From Thiotrichales bacterium (GTDB lineage: Bacteria; Pseudomonadota; Gammaproteobacteria; Thiomicrospirales; Thiomicrospiraceae), in NCBI GenBank assembly GCA_014763835.1, contig JACXUQ010000092.1, positions 1 through 13,864 on the forward strand: a stretch of DNA of 13,864 nucleotides, in the 5' to 3' direction. Below are positions 8,263-13,864 of the stretch, in pieces (positions within the stretch are counted from its first letter, which is position 1; every line of letters begins with the position of its first letter). The notes beneath the pieces were generated by a model. It saw only the letters and a list, made by a program, of their open reading frames with translations. It was not told the DNA's origin and made no database searches. Both the position numbers and the translations under genes were made by a program.

Positions 8263-8312
8263 CTCCCATAGCAGAAACCACATAGTCAGACTTTCTTCAT
8301 AGAATGAAAACC

Positions 8313-8325
8313 CAACAGGCCGGGT
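8313..8325 (+). repeat. CAACAGGCCGGGT word, exact copy at the recG 5' break
   Basis: Exact copy preceded by GAAAACC. Its last bases GGT form the first codon from which RecG homology (GVGP) can be read, so the word lies directly on the boundary between unrelated sequence and recG. Confidence 0.85.
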
Positions 8326-8379
8326 GTTGGCCCGGGCGACAAACAGCTCGAAAAACTCCACAAGCTCGGCCTGTTTAGC

Positions 8380-10524
8380 GTGCAGGACCTGCTGTTTCAC
8401 CTGCCGTTGCGTTATCAGGACAAGACCCGCTTGACGCCTTTGGGTGACATTTTTATCGGCCAGGAAGCGTTGGTAGAAGGCGAAATTTTCTCGCAACAAC
8501 TCACCCGCGGCCGTAAAAACAGCCTGTTGGTGAAGCTGCACTCCGCCGATGGCGGCCTGCTGACCTTGCGCTTTTTCCACTTCCATTTCCGCCAGGCGCA
8601 GCAGTTTGTGCGCGGCAAAACCCTGCGGGTGTTCGGCGAGGTGCGCAGCGGCCCCAACGGCTACGAAATGGTGCATCCGGCCTATCAGTTCATCGATCCG
8701 CACAATCCACCCCCGTTAGAAGAAACCCTGACGCCGACCTATCCCACCACCGAGGGGTTCGGGCAGGCCAGTCTGCTCAAACTCATCAAGCAGGCTCTGG
8801 TGCTCCTCAAGCAGTATCCCTTAGACGAGCTGCTGCCCAACGAACAGGCAGTCGCACATCAGCTTCCCGGTCTGAACCAGGCGCTTTTTATCCTGCATGC
8901 GCCGCAACCGGATGACGACCTGCATCTGATCAAGCAATTCAAACATCCGGCGCAGCAACGCCTGATTCTGGAAGAGCTCATCAGCCATCAGATTGGTTTA
9001 CAGCAGCTGCGTCAACTCGAAAAAAGCCGTCTGGCTCCCGCTCTGCCGCCGAGCCGTCTGGCCAATAGCCTGATTGCCTCGCTGCCGTTTGCGCTCACCG
9101 GTGCGCAGCAGCGCGTCTTGCAGGACATCCGTAACGACCTGAGCCGCCATCATCCCATGCAACGCCTGGTACAGGGCGACGTGGGTTCCGGTAAAACCGT
9201 GGTCGCCGCCTTGGCGGCGATTCAGGCCGCAGAGGCAGGGTATCAGGTGGCGGTGATGGCACCCACCGAAATCCTCGCCGAACAGCACAAACAGGCCTTT
9301 GAAGAGTGGTTGCAGCCGCTGGGCATCGAAACCGCTTGGCTCAACGGCAAGATGAAAGCCGCCGAAAAACGTTATATGCTCGCCAAAATCGAATCGGGCG
9401 AAGCCAAGGTCGTCATGGGGACCCATGCCCTGTTTCAAGAGGCCGTAAATTTCAATCAGCTGGGATTGGTAATTATTGACGAGCAGCACCGCTTTGGCGT
9501 GCATCAGCGTTTGTCATTGCAGCAGAAAGGTCAGAAAATTGTCTTAGAGGGGGAAGCACCGCCAACAGATAACTCAGACAGAGATGTTTTGGCTCAGTTC
9601 AAGGCGCTTGAGGGAACTGAAGCGCAGTTGGCTCAAAGTGCCAATGAGCATCGGAAGTCCGAAAGCAACGCAGAAATGGGGCAAAACAGACTGTCTGAAA
9701 TGCATCCACATCAGCTGATTATGACCGCCACCCCCATTCCCCGCACCTTGGCGATGACCGCCTACGGCGATCTCGATCTGTCAGTGATAGACGAACTGCC
9801 GCCCGGCCGCAAAGCCATCGAGACCGCCGTGCTCAATAACAGCAAACGCTTTGAAATCATGGAGCACCTCTACGCCAAATGCAAACAAGGCATGCAGGCC
9901 TACTGGGTCTGCCCGTTGATTGAAGAGTCGGAGCTGCTGCACGCCCAGGCCGCCGAAGTCACCGCCAATCAGTTTAGCGAACGTTGGCCCGATCTGCGCG
10001 TAGGGCTGATTCACGGCCGCCTCAAAGGCGAGCAGAAGGCACTGGTGATGGATGCCTTTAAACGACATGAACTCGACCTGCTGGTCGCCACCACGGTGAT
10101 TGAAGTCGGCGTCAATGTGCCCAACGCCAGCCTGATGATTATCGAAAACGCCGAACGGCTTGGTCTGGCGCAGCTGCATCAGCTGCGCGGCCGGGTCGGA
10201 CGCGGCGACAAACAGAGCCATTGCGTGCTGCTCTACCAGCCGCCCCTGTCGGAAACCGGCAAGGCACGCCTGAATATCATGCGCGAAACCACCGACGGCT
10301 TCAGAATCGCCGAGGAGGACCTGAAAATCCGCGGGCCCGGTGAAATCCTCGGCACCCGCCAAACAGGCGGGTTACAATTTCGTATCGCCGACTTGCAACG
10401 CGACGCCGAATGGATTGCCACGGCACAACAGGCCGCTGAAAACATTGTAGCGCACCATAGCGCGCTGGCCGAGGCGCTGCAAAACCGTTGGATTGGTCAT
10501 AAAATCGAATATCAGCACGCTTAG
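8380..10524 (+). CDS. recG: ATP-dependent DNA helicase RecG, 5' end disrupted, with an internal insertion
   Basis: RecG remodels stalled replication forks and branch-migrates Holliday junctions. From GTG 8380 the frame gives 714 residues: wedge/OB domain (about 1-115), Walker A GDVGSGKT (266-273), DEQH (367-370), TATPIPR (449-455), ATTVIEVGVNVPNAS and QLHQLRGRVGRG (600-609), and the IRGPGEILGTRQTG region near the C-terminus. RecG homology actually begins earlier, in frame, at about 8323 (GVGPGDKQLEKLHKLGLFS). That stretch has no ATG, GTG or TTG and runs into TGA at 8305-8307, so the first 15-20 codons of the normal gene are missing or out of frame. An ATG at 8304 exists in another frame and would need a frameshift. 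Residues 386-441 are an insertion relative to E. coli RecG. The TAG stop is in frame with the following HD-GYP remnant. Confidence 0.9.
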   Translation: MQDLLFHLPLRYQDKTRLTPLGDIFIGQEALVEGEIFSQQLTRGRKNSLLVKLHSADGGLLTLRFFHFHFRQAQQFVRGKTLRVFGEVRSGPNGYEMVHPAYQFIDPHNPPPLEETLTPTYPTTEGFGQASLLKLIKQALVLLKQYPLDELLPNEQAVAHQLPGLNQALFILHAPQPDDDLHLIKQFKHPAQQRLILEELISHQIGLQQLRQLEKSRLAPALPPSRLANSLIASLPFALTGAQQRVLQDIRNDLSRHHPMQRLVQGDVGSGKTVVAALAAIQAAEAGYQVAVMAPTEILAEQHKQAFEEWLQPLGIETAWLNGKMKAAEKRYMLAKIESGEAKVVMGTHALFQEAVNFNQLGLVIIDEQHRFGVHQRLSLQQKGQKIVLEGEAPPTDNSDRDVLAQFKALEGTEAQLAQSANEHRKSESNAEMGQNRLSEMHPHQLIMTATPIPRTLAMTAYGDLDLSVIDELPPGRKAIETAVLNNSKRFEIMEHLYAKCKQGMQAYWVCPLIEESELLHAQAAEVTANQFSERWPDLRVGLIHGRLKGEQKALVMDAFKRHELDLLVATTVIEVGVNVPNASLMIIENAERLGLAQLHQLRGRVGRGDKQSHCVLLYQPPLSETGKARLNIMRETTDGFRIAEEDLKIRGPGEILGTRQTGGLQFRIADLQRDAEWIATAQQAAENIVAHHSALAEALQNRWIGHKIEYQHA

Positions 10525-10542
10525 GCGGGCAAGGGAGCCATT

Positions 10543-11011
10543 ATGCGCACCGTTCCGTTTCGCATCAACCTCATCAGCCACTTCTTTGCGCTGTTGCGCG
10601 GTGAAGGCAAAGCGCAAGCGGAACAGGCCAGAAAAGCTCAACAGGCCGGGTTGCTGGATGACTTTGCGTTTGTCGCCGAGGCCAATATCGGCGGCGAATA
10701 TCTCGATGACGCCGCCATTACCCGCCTGCAACAGATTGCCAAACGCACCTGGCAGCGCCATTTTGACAAAACGCTCGGCTTGTCCGAAGACGAACGTCGC
10801 CGCACCCCGGCGGATGGCGCCTACAAACCCGGCCAAAACGCTTGCAGAAGTCCTGGCGATTATGGCCAAAATGCGCGATGACTGCCGTCTGGATGCCCAA
10901 CTGTTCGCAGTGTTTATTGAAAGCGGTGTTTATTTGGATTATGCTCGTGCCTACCTGAATCCAGCGCAAATAGAACCGATCAACCCGCACGACTACATAG
11001 ACTATGCATAA
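10543..11011 (+). pseudogene. Remnant of an HD-GYP cyclic-di-GMP phosphodiesterase, core deleted and frameshifted
   Basis: The frame starting at 10543 (GGGAG at 10531-10535) has the region that lies ahead of HD-GYP domains in this family: LLDDFAFVAEANIGGEYLDD, then RLQQIAKRTWQRHFDKTLGLSEDERRR. It then jumps to the segment that follows the catalytic core (TPADGAYKPG, like TAADRPYKPG in relatives). About 100-150 residues are missing, including the HD and GYP motifs; the junction is near 10800-10805. One extra C around 10833-10834 then shifts the frame. In the next frame the true C-terminus continues (KTLAEVLAIMAKMRDD, LFAVFIESGVYLDYARAYLNP) to TAA 11009-11011. Without the core it cannot hydrolyse c-di-GMP. 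The family assignment comes from remembered sequences. The last eight bases overlap the ubiC start. Confidence 0.8.
10639..10651 (+). repeat. CAACAGGCCGGGT word, exact copy inside the HD-GYP remnant
   Basis: Exact copy preceded by AAAAGCT, within the open part of the HD-GYP remnant where it is read as QQAGL. It is the only exact copy well inside coding sequence. Confidence 0.85.
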
Positions 11012-11549
11012 CCCACATTGGAAACCGGAAAGGCTGATTCGCCGCATCACCACTTGTAAAACCATTCAGTCGTGGTTAAGCACCCCTAATTCCCTGACGA
11101 GCAGACTTCGGCAAGACTGCCCGGCATTAAGTGTAAGAGTACTGTCAGAAAAACTGGAGCGCCCGCTTCTCGATGAAGCGCAGGCGTTAGGTATGCAGCC
11201 AATGGACAAAGCCTGGGTGCGCTGCGTCTTGCTACAGTGCGGTCAATCCACAACCCAGAACTGGGTGTATGCGCGCACCGTTATTCCCTATTTTGACAGC
11301 AACAATCCTTGGATACATCTGCAAAAGCTGGGAGAGAAACCTTTAGGTGAAGTGCTGTTTGAAATGCCGGGAATACGCCGCTCGCCATTTGGCTTCAGCC
11401 ATCTGCCGCTCCAGGCCCTGCCGCATTTGAATCATGCATTGGAGCAGACATGCTTGAAGGAGAACGGCTTTGCACGCCGCTCGGTGTTTATGCAAGAGGA
11501 AGCGCCGCTTTTACTGACCGAGGTGTTTTTACCCGATCTATTCAGCTGA
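11004..11549 (+). CDS. ubiC: Chorismate pyruvate-lyase
   Basis: A 181-residue protein that removes pyruvate from chorismate to give 4-hydroxybenzoate, the first committed step of ubiquinone synthesis. Active-site landmarks are present: the arginine in ARTVIP (residues 91-96), LQKLGEKPLGEVLF around 110-123 and the C-terminal glutamate in LLLTEVFLPDLF. It is somewhat longer at the N-terminus than the E. coli enzyme. The ATG at 11004 overlaps the stop of the HD-GYP remnant by eight bases (ATGCATAA), and no good Shine-Dalgarno is seen, so translation may have depended on coupling to the upstream gene, which is now broken. ubiA, its usual operon partner, is about 1.7 kb away on the other strand. 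Confidence 0.9.
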   Translation: MHNPHWKPERLIRRITTCKTIQSWLSTPNSLTSRLRQDCPALSVRVLSEKLERPLLDEAQALGMQPMDKAWVRCVLLQCGQSTTQNWVYARTVIPYFDSNNPWIHLQKLGEKPLGEVLFEMPGIRRSPFGFSHLPLQALPHLNHALEQTCLKENGFARRSVFMQEEAPLLLTEVFLPDLFS

Positions 11550-11558
11550 TGAGCGCCA

Positions 11559-11576
11559 AAACGCATGACGGCGTTT
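11559..11576. terminator. Hairpin between convergent ubiC and the outer-membrane-like gene
   Basis: AAACGC (11559-11564) pairs with GCGTTT (11571-11576) around a six-base loop in the 31-base gap between the two stops. The A-rich left side and T-rich right side make it a short bidirectional terminator candidate. Confidence 0.4.
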
Positions 11577-11580
11577 GAGT

Positions 11581-12639
11581 TCAGGGCGTGTGATAAAAAC
11601 GCATTTCCAACAGCAACAGCAAGGTTAGATCGGCGCGCTTGAAGTCGTTGTCCTGAGAGTAATAGACACCCGGTTCGACCTCGAAAAACAGCCAGTCTTT
11701 ATAAGCCCTTTCACGCCAGTTAAAAAAGGCGCCATAGCCGCTCAGATGCATCCCCGCCGGATAATAGGTGCTTGCTGCTGAATTCCAATCGCCGCGCAGT
11801 TGGTAGGTATGCATGGTGTGTTTAGTCTGGGTATGGTAAAGCAAGAGACGCTGTGTCAGACTATAGGTCCCCTCTTCATACTGCCATAGCCCATCCGTCT
11901 GACTACGGAACAGATTCTTAGTGTCCAGCGGCTTATCGAATACCAGTTTCGAATCCAGCCCAACGCCCTCATAACGCTCCCAAAAGGCTGTTTGCCCCAT
12001 ACGCGTCACCCAGCCTGACGAATGCGTCCATTCATAATTTTTCTTCAGGCGCACATAAGGATCGGGATCGACAATATTTTTAAAGCTTAAACCGATGTCG
12101 AACAGACTGGCGAGCTTACTGTATTTTTCCAGCGCCAATTGCAAGCCAACAGCTGTCCTTCCATCTTCTTCAGTGATTTCACGCGCTAGAGAATCATCCG
12201 CCTGACCTTTAACACTCGTGTCTTCCGTTGTCAGAACCAAGTGCAAACGATCATTAATGCGCGGTAAATGAATTTTGGTGCGCAGGCGTACCGACATCTC
12301 CGTTTGCCCGGAATCGTGAAAAACGATCGGGGTCAATACATCCAGGCGGTTCCCTTTGGAGCGTTCAAACCCTTCTTCACTGCCGAAATAGTCGTCCACC
12401 TGACGGGCGGACTGTTCGAAACGACCACCCAACCAGACCTGAAAGCGCTCCAGATAATCCAACCCTTTCGAGAGTTTTCCAGGCTGCAAATCTTCAAGAA
12501 GGTAGTTCTTTTCCGGTTGGGCGGGCGCCTGTGACGCAGGCAGACCTTCTTCCGCCTGCAAGGGACCTATCCCGCCTAACATAACTAGGCCGAAAACAAA
12601 CAAGGGGTTTATAATAAAGCGTTTGACTCCGGTGGACAT
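11581..12639 (-). CDS. Conserved hypothetical protein, probably exported and outer-membrane located
   Basis: The protein has 352 residues from the chosen start at 12639. The N-terminus is a signal peptide: basic STGVKRF, hydrophobic FVFGLVMLGGIG, then LQA before EEGLP. GGAGG (complement of 12645-12649) lies five bases ahead of this ATG. Upstream in-frame ATGs at 12651, 12672 and 12681 are worse, because they bury the signal peptide and the last overlaps the divergent gene. The mature protein has many alternating aromatic/polar strands (EMSVRLRTKIHLP, LHLVLTTEDTS, LFFEVEPGVYYS) and ends LTLLLLLEMRFYHTP, which suggests a beta-barrel. I recall similar uncharacterised proteins in Pseudomonas-type bacteria but know no function. 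It converges with ubiC and diverges from the next gene with only 40 bases between starts. Confidence 0.75.
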   Translation of the reverse strand: MSTGVKRFIINPLFVFGLVMLGGIGPLQAEEGLPASQAPAQPEKNYLLEDLQPGKLSKGLDYLERFQVWLGGRFEQSARQVDDYFGSEEGFERSKGNRLDVLTPIVFHDSGQTEMSVRLRTKIHLPRINDRLHLVLTTEDTSVKGQADDSLAREITEEDGRTAVGLQLALEKYSKLASLFDIGLSFKNIVDPDPYVRLKKNYEWTHSSGWVTRMGQTAFWERYEGVGLDSKLVFDKPLDTKNLFRSQTDGLWQYEEGTYSLTQRLLLYHTQTKHTMHTYQLRGDWNSAASTYYPAGMHLSGYGAFFNWRERAYKDWLFFEVEPGVYYSQDNDFKRADLTLLLLLEMRFYHTP

Positions 12640-12679
12640 CGCCACCTCCATTTTGGCTATTTTTGAATCCATAAACACC

Positions 12680-13183
12680 ATGTCCGACGCGATCTCCCAA
12701 ATTCAGGCGGCCTATAACGCCCTTGAAGACAGAATACTCTTAAACATTAAAACGCACAACGACCAGCTCTACTCTGCCTGGATCACGCGTCGTTATATGT
12801 CTCTGCTCATTCCGGCTCTGCAAGGCCAACACCCGCAAACAGGGGAGCCCTTGTTTGGCGGACGTAAGCTAAATATGGCTGCGGCGGCTAAACATGAGAT
12901 GGCCGACAACGATTTCGAAAGTGATTTTGTGCCGCCGGAAGACCCGCACTATCCATTGGGACAGGCACCGATTCTGCTCACGCGCATCACCTTTAAAGGC
13001 CTGGACAGTGACAATCCACAACTGAATCTGGAACCGGAAGAGGGGCTGGGCATCGCCCTGCCGTTTCAGCCGCAACTGATGAATATTCTGTGGAAGGTTT
13101 TTTCACAGGCGCTAAACAGTGCCGAGTGGCAGCTTGATCTGAAGGCGATTCTGCAACTGCCCAGCACTGGCAGCCTGCAATAA
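12680..13183 (+). CDS. Conserved hypothetical protein (167 residues)
   Basis: I do not recognise a named function. The predicted protein is soluble, with no signal peptide or transmembrane helix. Noticeable features are DRILLNIKTHNDQLYSAWITRRYMSLLIPAL near the N-terminus, a pattern I have seen in uncharacterised gammaproteobacterial proteins (a strand pair, then an W-x-TRR helix). It also has the acidic stretch NDFESDFVPPEDPHYP and a C-terminal LEPEEGLGIALPFQPQLMNILWKVF. ATG 12680 is preferred over 12623, because the earlier start would read through the ribosome-binding site and start codon of the divergent gene and adds 19 unrelated residues. Its promoter must overlap the 40-base divergent gap or the neighbouring coding sequence. 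Confidence 0.7.
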   Translation: MSDAISQIQAAYNALEDRILLNIKTHNDQLYSAWITRRYMSLLIPALQGQHPQTGEPLFGGRKLNMAAAAKHEMADNDFESDFVPPEDPHYPLGQAPILLTRITFKGLDSDNPQLNLEPEEGLGIALPFQPQLMNILWKVFSQALNSAEWQLDLKAILQLPSTGSLQ

Positions 13184-13186
13184 AAT

Positions 13187-13204
13187 GCTTTGAAAGCTGT
13201 TTTT
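13187..13204 (+). terminator. Weak terminator candidate after the hypothetical gene
   Basis: GCTT, loop TGA, AAGC is followed by TGTTTTT, three bases after the TAA. The stem is only four to five pairs. It lies where this gene converges with ubiA, whose stop is at 13211. Confidence 0.3.
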
Positions 13205-13210
13205 AAAATC

Positions 13211-13864
13211 TCAACAGGCCAGGTCGCACAACAATCCGGCCAGAATAATCACACCGATCCAGTGATTTTGCAAAAACACCTTAAAAGCGATGTTCGGATC
13301 GTCTTTCGACAGACGTACTAAATCATAACCAAACCAGAGGGCGACGATACCCAGGCTAACGTAATAGGTAACGCCCAAACTGAAAAGCTGCCCCACCCAA
13401 ACCAGCAAAGCCAGCATAATGAACTGAAACAGCGCGGTCCACGCCACCAGATGCTTGCCGAAGAGAATCGCGGTCGACTTCACGCCTATTTTCAAATCAT
13501 CCTCTTTATCGCCTACCGCATAGGCGGTATCGTAAATCAGTGACCACACCAGCGTGGCGGCAAACAACGGCCACGCCTGCCAGGGCACGGCATTCTGCAC
13601 CGCCGCAAACGCCATCGGCACCGCCCAGGCAAACGCCGCACCCAAAAACGCCTGCGGCCAATGGGTATGGCGTTTCATAAACGGATAAAGCGCCGCCAAC
13701 GCCACCGCGCCAAAGGAGAGCCAAACCGTCAGGCTATTCAGCGTCAGCACCAACCCGAAGGCCAACAGACACAAGAAGCCGAAAAACAGCAACGCTTCTT
13801 TTGAGGAAATCGCCCCGCAGGCCAAAGGACGGTGGCAGGTGCGTTTGACATGACCGTCAAAATC
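13211..13864 (-). CDS. ubiA: 4-hydroxybenzoate polyprenyltransferase, C-terminal part (5' end outside window)
   Basis: This membrane prenyltransferase attaches the polyprenyl tail to 4-hydroxybenzoate in ubiquinone synthesis. The frame is open to the end of the window and begins with DFDGHVKRTCHRPL, the end of the first aspartate-rich motif (NDxxDxxxD in the family). The second motif is complete: YDTAYAVGDKEDDLKIGVKST, with the Mg-diphosphate aspartates. YPFMKRHTHWPQAFLGAAFAWAVPMAFAA and several hydrophobic helices match UbiA. About 218 of some 290 residues are present. A TTG near 13825 is internal. The end of the gene, including its stop, lies inside a one-mismatch copy of the CAACAGGCCGGGT word. 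It converges with the hypothetical gene. Confidence 0.93.
   Translation of the reverse strand, partial: DFDGHVKRTCHRPLACGAISSKEALLFFGFLCLLAFGLVLTLNSLTVWLSFGAVALAALYPFMKRHTHWPQAFLGAAFAWAVPMAFAAVQNAVPWQAWPLFAATLVWSLIYDTAYAVGDKEDDLKIGVKSTAILFGKHLVAWTALFQFIMLALLVWVGQLFSLGVTYYVSLGIVALWFGYDLVRLSKDDPNIAFKVFLQNHWIGVIILAGLLCDLAC
13212..13224 (+). repeat. CAACAGGCCGGGT word, one mismatch (ubiA 3' end)
   Basis: CAACAGGCCAGGT, preceded by AAAATCT, covers the last codons and part of the stop of ubiA (minus strand). On the ubiA strand it has the same orientation relative to the gene end as the copies after kdsB and spoT. Confidence 0.7.

Noticed and set aside
8191..8703. Minus-strand open frame spanning the recG 5' region, which could have belonged to the orphan terminator
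   Set aside because: Most of it is antisense to conserved RecG sequence, and its own stop lies left of the terminator, so it does not explain it.
10081..10140. Asn instead of Asp in RecG motif GVNVPNA
   Set aside because: E. coli has GVDVPNA, but Asn occurs in other RecG proteins such as that of Bacillus as I recall, so it is not a defect.

Overview
The window is chromosomal DNA from a Gram-negative gammaproteobacterium. It encodes a Kdo-type lipopolysaccharide pathway in its 8-amino (Kdo8N) variant, ubiquinone synthesis (ubiC, ubiA), an rpoZ-spoT-ridA-recG neighbourhood and a soluble chemoreceptor. The protein sequences and gene order resemble the sulfur-oxidising Thiomicrospira/Hydrogenovibrio group and Shewanella-type Kdo8N genes. 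The genus is an inference, because no rRNA or other taxonomic marker is present.

Layout. Bases 1-2512 hold an envelope cluster: the 3' end of kdnB, then kdsB and waaA, all on +. Together they oxidise Kdo at C8, activate the aminated sugar with CMP and transfer it to lipid A. Bases 2615-5354 hold rpoZ, spoT and ridA on +. Bases 5429-6556 hold a cytoplasmic chemoreceptor with a C-terminal zinc-binding CZB domain on -. Bases 6571-8310 are an accessory stretch. It contains a decayed membrane sensor (NMT1-like periplasmic domain, one transmembrane helix, truncated PAS) and an orphan terminator. recG follows on +, with its extreme 5' end replaced. Next come a decayed HD-GYP gene and ubiC. The last part holds an outer-membrane-like protein of unknown function (-), a conserved hypothetical (+) and the 3' part of ubiA (-).

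Damage. Several genes carry clear lesions. spoT has an in-frame loss of about 63 codons that removes the second half of its HD ppGpp-hydrolase domain. The HD-GYP gene has lost its catalytic core and carries a one-base frameshift. The sensor gene has in-frame TAG codons and stops inside its PAS domain. recG has no normal start codon. All but recG belong to nucleotide second-messenger or sensory signalling. Whether this is real decay or an assembly fault cannot be settled from the sequence.

Most unusual non-coding signal. The 13-mer CAACAGGCCGGGT occurs four times exactly and once with one mismatch, on both strands. Each copy has an A-rich flank. Three copies lie at gene 3' ends, one lies inside a reading frame, and one sits exactly at the recG break. 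It behaves like a DNA-uptake-type word, or a lineage-specific terminator word, and is the best candidate here for something undescribed.
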